Notes: generated by a model not told the origin, from the sequence alone. DNA of 64,000 bases from Palaemon carinicauda (GCF_036898095.1 NC_090746.1:47413853-47477852), one strand, 5' to 3'; shown: positions 31,307-43,187, numbered from the stretch's first letter. A program made the numbers and translations.

Positions 31307-32821
31307 CTAATTTTTTCTCATAACCCAGTCGCAGTCTGGAACGGGACCTCGGCTTCGAGTAACTGGGCCTTCATATACCTGCACTCTCTCATTCACTTCT
31401 TCCATATCGTTTTCATTCAACGTACTACTACTACTCCCGTCTATGTTCTGCTCGTCTAAGATATCATTCACTATTTCATCTACCTCAGTTTCATCTGGCC
31501 CGAAAATCCCACTAATTTCTGTCAACAATTCATCCATTACATCTAAACCATTTTCTACTTTAACAAAAGAATCATTCATACTGCTTATCATTCTCCTATC
31601 TTTCATTCTCGTGTTCGTCATACGTTCTCTTGCCTCATCTAACGAAAAACCACACACACTATAAGTATCATTCATACTCATCCAAGTTTCATCTGTATTA
31701 ATACATTTATCTTCCATACTCACCTGTACATTTACACCCTTGTCCTGCTTATTCTGATTCCCGCCAACAACTACAAAATTTTCCTGTCTTCTATCCCCAG
31801 TAAAATTCTCAGACTTCTTTTTCCTTCCATACTCTACTAACACCAATTGCTTATCTTCTAAACCTAATGCCTCACACATACTCAGTTCATACTTGTTCGT
31901 TTTCAGCCATTTATTCATACCATTCTCCTGAATATATCTTGGTACCTCCTTCCATTTTCGCAACTGACTGTGGTGTGCCCTAACCTTTTCCACACTACCA
32001 TCCACACTTACTTTACCTAAAACATAACTCAACCCACTAGAACCAACATCTAACACCTCATATGGACCTTCAAACTTATCACGTACCTTATTGACATTCA
32101 TTCTTCCTTTTTCAATTACTTCTTTTAACACTTTCTCTCCCACTTTGTAGCTTTCAAATCTCTCATTTGCTTTCTTCCAAACATCTCTATCATTCTCGGA
32201 CACACTCAATCTCGGTCTTACTATCTTTTCAAAATTCAACACAAACTTACACGGAGACATCCCAGTACTCTTGTGCACAGTCGCATTATACGCCCACAAC
32301 GCACGCCCAACATATAAATCCCAATCATTATCACATGTACTCATCATCCGCAAAATTTCTGTCAAGGTTCTTACAGTCCTTTCAGCCAAACCATTCGCAC
32401 TTGGCATATACGGAGTCGAATACACATGTGCAATGCCCCATTCTCTCAACATCTGCTCAAACTCCCATCCAACAAACTCCGGACCATTGTCACTTAACAT
32501 TTTCGCAGGCTTACACACACTCATCGGCAACATCACTTGACTTACCATTCTAGCTACAGTCTCACTTCTTTTATTCTTGATGGGTACTGCATACGCAAAC
32601 TTGCTCATATGATCGACCATGACAATTATTCCCACATGTCTCCTCGCAGTCACAGGCAACGAAACACAATCAATCACAAACATCTCAAATGGCTCTTTCA
32701 TACGTAACCTCAGAACAGGCGGACTTGCATGCATGCTCAGATACTTTCCCTTCTGACAATCCTCACAAGTAGTCGCTACATCCCTACAAATTTGACTCAA
32801 CCCAGGCGTAAACAACCTCTC
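31307..32821 (-). pseudogene. pol: Integrase part of pol, copy 2 (downstream of in-frame TGA)
   Basis: Equivalent of 9558-11072, with the same TGA (32822-32824) separating it from the rest of pol. Zinc-finger cysteines and the D, D, E catalytic residues are present; one visible change is EWGIAHVYS for EWGIEHVYS. Ends with the same TRSRGPVPD tail. Confidence 0.88.
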
Positions 32822-35800
32822 TCACATGCATTCCCACAGTTTATTCTTCCCCATATGCCCATACCTGTCATGCACTACCATACACATACTTACAGCTGCA
32901 TGCATTGGAAATACAGGAACATATATATCTTCATCCATTCCCCTATGCAAAAAATACACAATATTCTTACAAACGATAAATCTTTTAACAACTTTCTTAT
33001 ACGCTTCCAAATCACACGGCCATTCTTCCACCCTAATACCATTTAAAATGCATTCACGTAACCTACTTATTTCGAAACATTCACCTTGCATTTCTTCCAC
33101 CTCTTCTTTGCTCAACAAATCTTCTTCACTCTTTGCAATATCAATCATGCCAACAAAATTCGCCATGAATACACTATTATCCTCAATTACTATTACCTTA
33201 CAGCCATTCTTTGAAAGCAAACCCTTACCAACATCAACTGACACATGGTGCAACCTCAAAAAATCTATTCCCATCAAAAAACAACTAGGCATTTCATTCT
33301 CTCCCATCACAATAAAATTATGTTCAACTTCCATACTCCCTAGTTTCACCTTCAACCTCACTTCTTCCCAAACAAGTAAACTTCCCTGACCTATTCCATG
33401 AATTCTCACACTCGTACACTGTCTTTTCACTTCCCAATTGTACCTCTCAATTTCCCTGATAACCGACTCATTTACTAATGACACTTGAGCACCCGTATCA
33501 ATTAAACTACAATATTCATTCTCATTTATATTCACATATGTCATCATCCTTCCTTTTACACCATGCATGCATACATTTACTCTCCTTTCAATTCTGTCGC
33601 TCACTTCACCAATATGTTCATCATCATATTCACTGTCCTCTATACAGTTATATCTTAGGTTAAGGTCACTTGCACCATTATCCTTCTCGCTCAACAATTT
33701 GCAACATTCCTCCTTACATTGAATCCTCAAAATATATTCCCTATCATTCTCCTTACATGCCCTATATTCCATCGGTCGATTCCATCCAAAATACAAATAC
33801 ACAGTTACACCATACAACATACTTACCACCATTAATATCTTTGATAATACTTCCCCTTCTAGTACACTACTCTCCTCCTCATATACCATTTCTTTTGACA
33901 CTTCATTCATCACCCTTCTTTTAAGCTCGCTTACGCTACCTGGTATTTCCGTATCTAACCCCTCTTGTATTAACTTACTTAAACCCATTAGGATACACTT
34001 ATACACCATATCTTCCCCTTCACAACTCTGCTCCACAACTAAACCTTCAGAATTCTGATTACTCTCTTTATCTTCCATCCTCCCATGCATCCTCGACATC
34101 GCATCTGCTATCACATTCTTATTTCCCGGTACATATTCTAACCTAAAATCAAATTCATTCAGATCCTCTATGGTCCTAGCAACCCTTGCATTCACACCCT
34201 CTTTCCTTATCATATACACTAGGGGCTGATGGTCAGTACGCACAATGAATTTTACACCATACAAAAATACTTTCAATGCTTTCACACAAAATCGTATTGC
34301 AGCCAATTCCCTGTCAATCGTCGAATAATTCCGCTCAGCTTTATTAAATGCTTTACTAACATACGCTATTACTCTCAATTGCTCTTCTCCATTTACTCTC
34401 TGCATTTGAACCAAACAACCACCCATACTAACCCCACTCGCATCCGTATACAACTCTAGCATATTCGCATTTTCACTGTAGTCTGGAAATGCCAAAGTGA
34501 CGTCTTTCGCGGCCTCTTCCTTCAACCTTTCAAACGCTTCTATCATCCGATCATCCCATTTTAATTTTGTACTATTCCTTTTACCCGTCCATTCATTCAA
34601 AGGCTTCCCTATACCTGAACAATCTCTAACAAACTTGCGCCCAAACTCAACCAAACCAAGAAAACCTCGCAACTCACGCACAGTCCGGGGACGTGGAAAT
34701 TCTCGCACCTTATTCACAAACTTGTCACTCTTCCTTATACCAGATTCACCCACTACATGCCCAAGAAATTCCACCTCCCTGGACAACCATGTACACTTCT
34801 CAAGCTTAATTTTCACACCAACTTCAATTAACCGCCTCAACACTGCCTCAAGCAACCGCATATGTTCCTCAACAGTCTCGCTCGCAATCAGAATATCATC
34901 TATAAAAACAGTCACCTTCTGTCGATCGAAACCAGCCAATACAACATTCATCGCTCTTTGGAAGGCAGCAGGCGCATTAGCAAGACCAAAACTCAACCTT
35001 TTAAATTGAAAGTGACAATTCGTACTTGACAATGCAGTAATGGGCCTGCTCCCCTCTGCCAGAGGCATCTGATAATAGCCCCGCACCAAATCTAATTTAG
35101 TAAAAACTTTCATTCCATGCATCTTATAAACACAATCAGACACCACATTCATTGGAAAACGTTCTTTAACAGTCACCTCATTCACCTTCCTATAATCAAT
35201 ACACATGCGTAAACTTCCATCAGGCTTTCGTACAGGGACAATAGGGCTATTCCAGGCACTCTCACTCCTTTCTATTACACCCATACGCTCTAATTCCTGA
35301 CACTGCTCCTCTATCTCCTTGGCAATAGGCGGAGAAAAATGCCTGGGACGCTGATATATGGGGGTATCATCACTGAGAACTATTTTAAATTCTGGCAGGT
35401 CTGACCCCCCACAATCATCGTCACCGAGACTCATAACTCTCCGCTTATCCCATAACATTTTAAGCAATCGTTCCCTTTCGACCTCACTTATACTCTCATC
35501 TAACTTAATTCTTCCTTTCAACGTATCGTATTCCCAATCGTCATCATTCTTTACCTTACCAGCCATTACCTGTCTCGCCTTAACATATCTTCCATCCTCT
35601 ACATTGATCAGTGTATACATACATCCCATGCAATCGCCCTCATGTATACCACGTACTCTCTTCCTCCTAACACTCGGCAACAACCTTATATACACCTGGG
35701 GTTCCTGCATATTCATAACACCATCATATATATACGCACTCGTTTTCACCAAATTACCTGCTTCCATACCTTCCACTACATATTCATCCTTGTCACTATT

Positions 35801-36433
35801 TGAAATTCCCAGACTGCTCGGCCATGCAACTTTTACACTAATAACCTCACCTTTCTTACCCGATAACCTTACACTTTCCTTTGCTACCAACGGCACTCCC
35901 TTCCACACCTTCGTACTCACTCTGCCGTCTTCCTTTAAATAAAATTCCCCACAAATATTACCTTTAACCTTTATTTCTATCATATTCACACTTGGATGTA
36001 CGATCATACCACATTTTTTCAGAAATTTATACCCAAGCAGTACGTCATATTTCTCATTCGCTCCCTCGACCACGTAAAAATCATTATCCTCCATCATCAG
36101 CCCCCCAATCATAACATTTTCCCGCAACTTTCCTTGCACAGGCATACGCAAATTACCAATACCTTTTACTTCACCCTTACATCCCTTAAATTCACAAACC
36201 TCTTTTACCTTATCATATGCATTCCTAAACATTAAATTGACACCACAACCAGTATCAATCAAACCAACCAACTCTACACCATTAAAAATCATTTTCACAC
36301 TCATGCAATCATGTGCTCTTTCTCCCATCACATCTTCATGCAATAAACCCTCACGAACATGCATCACATTCACTCCCCACACACACGAGGACTCACCCAG
36401 CTGAACCCTCTGATTAATTAGTTTCCCGAACAT
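32822..36433 (-). CDS. pol: Pol: protease, RT, RNase H, second protease-like domain (copy 2)
   Basis: 1,203 codons with the same domains as copy 1: a DTG protease at the N-terminus, a FIDD reverse transcriptase, RNase H with TDAS, and a second DTGA protease-like domain in the RNase H-integrase interval. It differs by an in-frame 12-base deletion after NQNSE in the linker and a handful of substitutions (for example WEYDTL for WDYDTL and GHVVGE for GHAVGE). It stops at the same TGA within the integrase zinc finger. Confidence 0.93.
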   Translation of the reverse strand: MFGKLINQRVQLGESSCVWGVNVMHVREGLLHEDVMGERAHDCMSVKMIFNGVELVGLIDTGCGVNLMFRNAYDKVKEVCEFKGCKGEVKGIGNLRMPVQGKLRENVMIGGLMMEDNDFYVVEGANEKYDVLLGYKFLKKCGMIVHPSVNMIEIKVKGNICGEFYLKEDGRVSTKVWKGVPLVAKESVRLSGKKGEVISVKVAWPSSLGISNSDKDEYVVEGMEAGNLVKTSAYIYDGVMNMQEPQVYIRLLPSVRRKRVRGIHEGDCMGCMYTLINVEDGRYVKARQVMAGKVKNDDDWEYDTLKGRIKLDESISEVERERLLKMLWDKRRVMSLGDDDCGGSDLPEFKIVLSDDTPIYQRPRHFSPPIAKEIEEQCQELERMGVIERSESAWNSPIVPVRKPDGSLRMCIDYRKVNEVTVKERFPMNVVSDCVYKMHGMKVFTKLDLVRGYYQMPLAEGSRPITALSSTNCHFQFKRLSFGLANAPAAFQRAMNVVLAGFDRQKVTVFIDDILIASETVEEHMRLLEAVLRRLIEVGVKIKLEKCTWLSREVEFLGHVVGESGIRKSDKFVNKVREFPRPRTVRELRGFLGLVEFGRKFVRDCSGIGKPLNEWTGKRNSTKLKWDDRMIEAFERLKEEAAKDVTLAFPDYSENANMLELYTDASGVSMGGCLVQMQRVNGEEQLRVIAYVSKAFNKAERNYSTIDRELAAIRFCVKALKVFLYGVKFIVRTDHQPLVYMIRKEGVNARVARTIEDLNEFDFRLEYVPGNKNVIADAMSRMHGRMEDKESNQNSEGLVVEQSCEGEDMVYKCILMGLSKLIQEGLDTEIPGSVSELKRRVMNEVSKEMVYEEESSVLEGEVLSKILMVVSMLYGVTVYLYFGWNRPMEYRACKENDREYILRIQCKEECCKLLSEKDNGASDLNLRYNCIEDSEYDDEHIGEVSDRIERRVNVCMHGVKGRMMTYVNINENEYCSLIDTGAQVSLVNESVIREIERYNWEVKRQCTSVRIHGIGQGSLLVWEEVRLKVKLGSMEVEHNFIVMGENEMPSCFLMGIDFLRLHHVSVDVGKGLLSKNGCKVIVIEDNSVFMANFVGMIDIAKSEEDLLSKEEVEEMQGECFEISRLRECILNGIRVEEWPCDLEAYKKVVKRFIVCKNIVYFLHRGMDEDIYVPVFPMHAAVSMCMVVHDRYGHMGKNKLWECM

Positions 36434-37050
36434 CCTGGCTGACTTGATCCCTTCTTTCTACAAACCCTAGCTACATGCCCATCTGCACCACATTCAGTAC
36501 ACTTACCCCGTGGCTCCTTGCACATTCTAGCATAATGACCATCCTTACCACAATTACCACAAATTACATTCATACGATTACTACGGCATCCACTCGCTAT
36601 GTGCCCAGTCATACCACACCGATAACACTTAACCACTTTCTCTTTCTTACAGTCGCTAATACGATGCCCTGTCTCTCCACACCCGAAACATGCTCCTAAT
36701 GCCCATCTACACTCGTTCTTTTTATGTCCTACCTTCCCGCACCTATAACACCTCTCTTCACGGATACCACTACCTAACCTAACTTGTTGCGTACTAGCAC
36801 TTCTATCTCTCCAAACTTGATTTCCCTGTCTAAACCCGTCATTTCTCGGCATGGGTATTCCTACATTACTCACCCTAACACTTCTATCTATTACACTATC
36901 AGCTGCCCTCATTGGCCCTCTCATAATAGCATCTCTAAAACTACCAAATTCTGGCACACATTCCTCCATTCCAGTTCTTACACTCACAGATTTACTTTCT
37001 TTCATACACCTATCCAACTCGTAATCCTCAACTATCTCTAAAATATCATC
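36418..37050 (-). pseudogene. gag: Gag nucleocapsid part with five CCHC zinc knuckles, copy 2
   Basis: Predicted protein identical to the copy 1 zinc-knuckle ORF as far as I can see, with five CCHC knuckles. It is separated from the capsid part by the same in-frame TAG (37051-37053). Confidence 0.9.
36421..36427 (-). promoter_or_regulatory. -1 ribosomal frameshift slippery heptamer G GGA AAC, copy 2
   Basis: Identical in sequence and phase to the site in copy 1: it sits one codon before the gag TAA (36418-36420) and leads into the pol frame after a one-base slip. Confidence 0.75.
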
Positions 37051-38187
37051 CTAAGTCAATCTCTCTCTAGTCCACCTCATTTTCTCCTTCCGTTTCAAAT
37101 TAATAAACTCACACACACTCTCTGGTACTGTACCCAAAAACTTCTTCATTAGTTCCTTATTTTCATTTATTCCTTCGTCCCCATACTTCTTTCTAGCCAA
37201 TGTTTCTAACCGATATACATACATCGAGATTGCTTCACCCACCTTCATTCGTGCTTCATCAAAATCATTTTTTCGCTTATACCTAACACTACCTTTCATA
37301 CGTTTTACCTGTTCAATTATCCTCTTCTTTACACTTTCATACTCAACCTCTCCTACACTCATTATCACCCCATACATCGTCAACAAATATCCTGACAAAA
37401 ATTCTCCCAACTCCCTAGCCCAAACTCTCTTACTATCCCCATACTTAGCCTGACAAAACCTTTCATATTCCCTAAAGAAGTCATATACATCCCTACTGCT
37501 ATGTTCATTAAAACTTTCACACCTAGGCACCTCTCTCATAAACACTGTCTTACAAACTTCCTCTACTTCATTCTCACTACTATCTTCACTGTCTACTCCC
37601 TTCTTGTTGCTTTCCTCTTCATTTGAATACAATGAATCTAGTTCTACACTCAAAGTCCTATCTTTAACTATTCCCTTCTTACCCTTTTTCTTACTTACCA
37701 CCTTCACCCAATCATGATCATCCTCACTCACACCCTGACCTTTCTTCTTTTCTTTCTTCACATTATCTTTACCTTTCTTCTCCTTCTTCCTATCACCCTT
37801 CGTTCCAATCTTACTATGTCTAGGCCCTTTACTTTCAATATCACTATCACTACCTTCCCCATTATCACTTACCCTATCCTCTTCCACCATCAACCCGTTA
37901 CCAGAAGCAGAAGCCACTCCTCCGACTGCACCTTCACCCATGACAGTTTTCATCATCCCCATTACTTGCCCTATCATAGCTTCCATTCGTTTCTCATTTT
38001 CTCGCATCCTCATCTCAACACCCTCTTCCACTCTCTCTACAGTTCCCTGAAGTTCCCTAAGTTTCCTTTGCATCTCTTCATTCTCACTACTTAACCTCGC
38101 ATTCTCCAACAACAACCTCTCTTCTCGCTCATTAGACAACTGCAATTCCTCCTTTAACGTATACAACTGTTCCTCCATTAACTCCAT
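37051..38187 (-). pseudogene. gag: Gag coiled-coil and capsid part, copy 2
   Basis: 378 codons, near-identical to copy 1 (differences include NEEESNKKG for NEEEGNKKG, FCQAKYG for FCQTKYG and MYVYRLE for MYVCRLE). N-terminal coiled coil, Lys-rich middle, capsid-like C-terminus, ending at TAG. The untranslated leader to the primer binding site is 38188-38271. Confidence 0.85.
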
Positions 38188-38271
38188 TTCAATACCATTA
38201 ATATTTCAAGTAATTCCAAAACCTATTTACCCTTGTCCAACAGTCCAGTTTCAATCCCACCTTCAACAGTC

Positions 38272-38289
38272 GTCCCTGTTCGGGCGCTA
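38272..38289 (-). other. tRNA-Lys-type primer binding site
   Basis: The minus strand reads TAGCGCCCGAACAGGGAC, six bases inside the 5' LTR end. It matches 17 of 18 positions of the primer binding site used with tRNA-Lys(UUU), which begins TGGCGCCC. A tRNA primer is the normal start of minus-strand DNA synthesis. Missing from copy 1. Confidence 0.75.
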
Positions 38290-38295
38290 AATTTA

Positions 38296-39570
38296 TGTGG
38301 CGGGATGTAAACAAAAACAACCCCCACACCCTTGAATCTTACTTATGACAATTGTCTCTGCAACACAAACTTTACCCTGACGTTATCATAAACTGGACTC
38401 TTAGACTAAAGGGCAACAAAAACAAAACATAACCTTAAAACTATATTTACCGCAACCAAAAAAAAAATCATACATCATTAAACAAAATTAACACAAAACA
38501 AACAAAATAACACTTTTATATTTATATTATAGCAGTGTGTGGGTACACAGAACTCACCAATCACAAAACCTTTAAGAATCCAACACCAACAGTCCCCACA
38601 CAGTAACGAAAAACACTTAACACTAAAATAAATCACTTAATACTAAACCCAATCATATACCACAACCCAGCAAAAATATTCAACGCTTCAAACTAAACAT
38701 AAGAGAAACCTCTTAATATTTCATATACGTGTGTGGCCACCGTCGTCCACAAACTCCCCACACTGGCAACTCAGTCCTTATCGCCAATTGCCACAAATCC
38801 CTGGCAAACAATCACTGCAGTCAATTTGACTGTCCAATAACATTAGAGGTGGTCATCATCATCATCATATCATCATCATCAACAAGAACAAATCTATTTT
38901 CAGCCGGGTCGTCAACGCTCAAAATTCTTTCAATATCTCGCAGTCTAAATATAAACATCCGCAGTCTGCTCCTAAGTTCATATTATACGGTCCAGGTCGT
39001 CATCAATCTATCAAAAATTTAAGTCTCTCCAAAGGAGGAATCACGGCCTGCCAAAATAAAAAAGAAAAACACTTATGAACACTCCTAACTAACTTAACTA
39101 TCGCACTATAATCAAAGATAAACAATAAACTTTCTATCATTCACGAACGCGCCTAACAAAAATGAATAAAAACAGTACTTACTCCGAATATAAAAAAAAC
39201 ACTAAACAGCCGGCTTCCGAAGAACAAAAAAAAAATAACAACCGACTCCTTCCACAGTCAGAGATCCAATGCTTTCGCCCAAGACATTCATCACCGCCCT
39301 ATCCTAGCTAAAAAATGTAAACAAACAACCTCAAATATACCGACAGTCTTTTCAACAACAACCAATCATTCGCTAATTACCCTTGTTCTTCGGCGCTCAC
39401 CGCGGACACACAAACATACGCACACACAACCACACATACTCTCTCGCGCACGCGCGATCTAGCAAAACTAAAGCAAATTAAATTCCCTCTCTCTCTCTCT
39501 GACAAAACTAAAGCAAATAAATACTCTTTCTTTCTCTCTCTCTCTCTGACAAAACTAAAGCAAATAAACC

Positions 39571-39626
<56 letters not shown>

Positions 39627-39701
39627 ACTAAGCAAATAAACACTTACTCTCTTGCGGTTTGACAAAACTTAAGTAAATAAACACTCACTCACTCACTCAC
39701 A

Positions 39702-39762
<61 letters not shown>

Positions 39763-39814
39763 ATGACAAAGCTAAAGCAAAATAATGTCTCGATTTAACA
39801 ATACTAAAACAACA

Positions 39815-39886
<72 letters not shown>

Positions 39887-39930
39887 GGCAAAACAAAAAA
39901 AATAAATTAAAATAAAATTGATCCTCCACA
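38296..39930 (-). repeat. Full 5' LTR of copy 2 (about 1,635 bp)
   Basis: Bounded on the inside by the primer binding site and on the outside by the CCGC target duplication, with TGTGG...CCACA imperfect inverted ends. Only 38296-38780 has a counterpart at the 3' end. The remaining ~1,150 bases (38781-39930) are U3-like and contain a CATCAT run (about 38855-38880) and the GA-rich modules at 39486-39881. The minus strand gives transcription towards gag. No ORF of note. Confidence 0.75.
39486..39881 (-). promoter_or_regulatory. GA-repeat modules in LTR U3
   Basis: Five GA-repeat arrays (on the minus strand) at about 39486-39500, 39531-39547, 39574-39623, 39703-39761 and 39817-39881. They alternate with a diverged spacer reading roughly TTTATTTGCTTTAGTTTTGTC, so the block is a degenerate tandem array. 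Its place in U3 suggests enhancer function; GAGA-type factors bind such runs in arthropods, but that role is inference. Confidence 0.6.
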
Positions 39931-40922
39931 CCGCTGCCCCCTTTTTTTCTTTTCTTCTTTTATTCTTTCTCTTTTTCTGCTACTGCCGCTGCTTCAGCCA
40001 CTTCTCCTCTTTCTCCCTCTCCTCTTGCTGCCACTGCTGCCTCTCTTTTTTTGGATTTTCTGTTTTCAAATTTTTTTCTTTTTTTTTTCGCTGGTGCTGC
40101 TGCTTCAGCCAATTCTCCTCCTTCTCCTTCTACTCTTGCTGCTACTGCTGCCCCATTTTTTTTTTCTGCTACTGCCGCTGCTTCAGCCACTTCTCCTCTT
40201 TCCCCCTCTCCTCTTGATGCCACTGCTGCCTCTCTTTTTTTTTTAATTTATCTATTTATTATTTTTTTTCCTGCTACTGCTGCTTCTTTTGCCACTTCTC
40301 CTCCTTCTCCTTCTCCTCTTGCTGATACTGCTGCCCCCCCCCCCTTTTTTTTCTGCTATTGCCGCTGCTTCAGCCACTTCTCCTCTTTCCCCCTCTCCTC
40401 TTGCTGCCACTGCTGCCTCTCTTTTTTTGGATTTTCTGTTTCCAATTTTTTTTTTTTCGCTGGTGCTGCTTGTTCAGCCTTTTTATCCTCATTCTCCTTC
40501 TCCTCTTGCTGCTACTGCTGCCCCCTTTTTTTTTTTTTCTTTTTTTTTCTGCTACCGCCGCTGCTTCAGCCACTTCTCCTCTTTCCCCCTCTCCTCTTGC
40601 TGCCACTGCTGCCTCTCTTTTTTTGGATTTTCTGTTTCCAATTTTTTTTTTTCGCTGGTGCTGCTTGTTCAGCCTTTTTATCCTCATTCTCCTTCTCCTC
40701 TTGCTGCTACTGCTGCCCCCTTTTTTTTTTCTTTTTTTTTCTGCTACCGCCGCTGCTTCAGCCACTTCTCCTCTTTCCCCCTCTCCTCTTGCTGCCACTG
40801 CTGCCTCTCTTTTTTTGGATTTTCTGCTATCAATATTTCTTTTCTTTTCTTTTCTTATTTTTGCTGATGCTGCTGCTTCAGCCATTTCTCCTCCTTCTCT
40901 TTCTCCTCTTGCTGCTACTGCT

Positions 40923-40954
<32 letters not shown>

Positions 40955-41135
40955 ATCCTGCTACGGCCGCTGCTTCAGCTACTTCTCCTCTTTCCCCCTC
41001 TCCTCTTGCTGCCACTGCTGCCTCTCTTTTTTTGGATTTTCTATTTTCAATTTATCTTTTTTTTTTTTTTTTTTGCTGGTGCTGCTGCTTCAGCCACTTC
41101 TCCTCCTTCTCCTCTTGCTGCTACTGCTGCCCCTT

Positions 41136-41184
<49 letters not shown>

Positions 41185-43187
41185 CTGGTACTGCCACTGC
41201 TTCAGCCACTTTTCCTCCTTCTCCTTCTCCTCTTGCTGCCACTGCTGCCTCTCTCTCTTTTTTTTCTTTTTTTTTCCTGTTACTTTTATTTTTTTTCTGC
41301 TACTGCTGTTGCTTCAGCCACTTCTCCTCCTTCTCCTTCTCCTCTTGCTGCCACTGCTGCCTCTCTTTTTTTGGATTTTTTATTTTCAATTTTTTTTTTT
41401 TTTTTTTTTTTTTAGCTGCTGCTGCTGCTTCAGCCACTTCTCCTCCTTCTCCTCTTGCTGCTACTGCTGCCTCTTTTTTTATTTATCTATTTAATTACTT
41501 TTTTCTTTTTTTTTTGCTACTGCTGCAACTGCTGCCTCTCTTTTTTTGGATTTCCTGTTTCCAATTTCTTTTTTTTTTTTTTCCTGCTACTGCCGCTGCT
41601 TCAGCCACTTCTTCTCTTTCCCTCTCTCCTCTTGCTACTACTGCTGCCTCTCTTTTTTTGGATTTTCTGTTTTCAAATTTTTTTTTTTTTTCGCTGGTGC
41701 TGCTGGTTCAGCCACTTCTCCTCCTTCTCCTTCTCCTCTTGCTGCTACTGCTGCCAATTTTTTTTTTTTTTTTTTTTATCCTGCTACTGATGCTGCTTCA
41801 GCCACTTCTCCTCTTTCCCCCTCTCCTCTTGCTGCCACTGCTGCCTCTCTTTTTTTGGATTTTCTATTTTCAATTTATTTTTTTTTTTCTCCTGCTACTG
41901 CCGCTGCTTCAGCCACTTCTCCTCCTTCTCCTTCTCCTCTTGCTGGACTGCTGCCAATTTTTTTTTTTTTTTTATCCTGCTACTGATGCTGCTTCAGCCA
42001 CTTCTCCTCTTTCCCCCTCTCCTTTTGCTGCCACTGCTGCCTCTCTTTTTTTGGATTTTCTGTTTCCAATTTATTATTCTTTTTTTTTTTTTGCTGGTTC
42101 TGCTGCTTCAGCCACTTCTCCTCCTTCTCCTTCTCCTCTTGCTGCTACTGCTGCCAATTTTTTTTTTTTTTTTTTTTTTTTTATCCTGCTACTGATGCTG
42201 CTTCAGCCACTTCTCCTCTTTCCCCCTCTCCTCTTGCTGCCACTGCTGCCTCTCTTTTTTGGATTTCTGTTTTCAATTCTTTTTTTTTTTTCGCTGGTGC
42301 TGCTGCTTCAGCCACTTCTCCTTCTCCTTTTCCTCTTGCTGCTACTGCTGCCCCCCTTTTTTTTTTCTGCTACGGCCGCTGCTTCAGCCACTTCTCCTCT
42401 TTCCCCCACTCCTCTTGCTGCCACTGTTGCCTCTCTTTTTTTGGATTTTCTGTTTCCAATTTTTTCCCTTTTTTTTTCGCTGGTGCTGCTGCTTCAGCCA
42501 CTTCTCCTTCTCCTTCTCCTCTTGCTGCTACTGCTGCCTCTCTTTTTTTGTATTTTCTGTTTCCAATTTTTTTCCCTTTTTTTTTTTTGCTGGTGCTGCT
42601 GCTTCAGCCAATTCTCCTCCTTCTCCTTCTCCTCTTGCTGCCACTGCTGCCTCTCTTTTTTTGGATTTTCTGTTTCCAATTTTTTTTATCTTTTTTTTCG
42701 CTGGTGCTGCTGCTTCAGCCACTTCTCCTCCTTCTCCTTCTCCTCTTGCTGCCCCTTTTTTTTTTTCTGCTACTGCCGTTGCTTCAGCCACTTCTCCTTC
42801 TCCTTTTCCTCTTCCTGCCACTGCTGCCTCCCTTTTTTTTCCTTTTTTTTAAATTTTTATTTTAAATTTTTTTTTTTTTTCTGCTACTGCTGTTGCTTCA
42901 GCCACTTCTCCTCCTTCTCCTTCTCCTCTTGCTGCCACTGCTGCCTCTCTCTCTTTTTTTTTTTATTTTTTTTTGCTGCTACTGCCGCTGCTTCAGCCAC
43001 TTCTCCTCTTTCCCCCACTCCTCTTGCTGCCACTGCTGCCTCTCTTTTTTTTTGATTTTCTGTTTTCAATTTTTTTTTTTCGCTGGTGCTGCTGCTTCAG
43101 CCACTTCTCCTCCTTCTCGTTCTCCTCTTGCTGCTACTGCTGCCCCCCTTTTTTTTCTTTTTTTTCTTTCTTTTTTTTTCTGCTACT
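39931..43187. repeat. T/C-rich satellite array, block E
   Basis: The satellite resumes after the target-site duplication with CCGCTGCCCCC. Same monomers; it includes a 48-base T run at 41137-41184 and monomers ending in TTTTATCCTGCTACTGATGCTGC around 41770-42210. Ends at the LINE insertion. Confidence 0.95.

Larger units (their letters stand above)
30823..39930 (-). mobile_element. Ty3/Gypsy-like LTR retrotransposon, copy 2 (both ends present)
   Basis: The + strand ends are TGTGGCGG at 30823 and CCTCCACA at 39930, i.e. TG...CA. They are flanked by CCGC at 30819-30822 and CCGC at 39931-39934. Removing the element and one CCGC restores the satellite word GCTGCCGCTGCCCC, so this is a true 4 bp target-site duplication. 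Minus-strand order: 1,635 bp 5' LTR, primer binding site, gag, pol, 483 bp 3' LTR remnant. It shares every nonsense codon with copy 1. Confidence 0.92.

Noticed and set aside
39700..39881. CRISPR-like or other spaced-repeat array in the CT-rich region
   Set aside because: Repeats are dinucleotide runs with diverged spacers within an LTR of a eukaryotic element; no CRISPR-type repeat.
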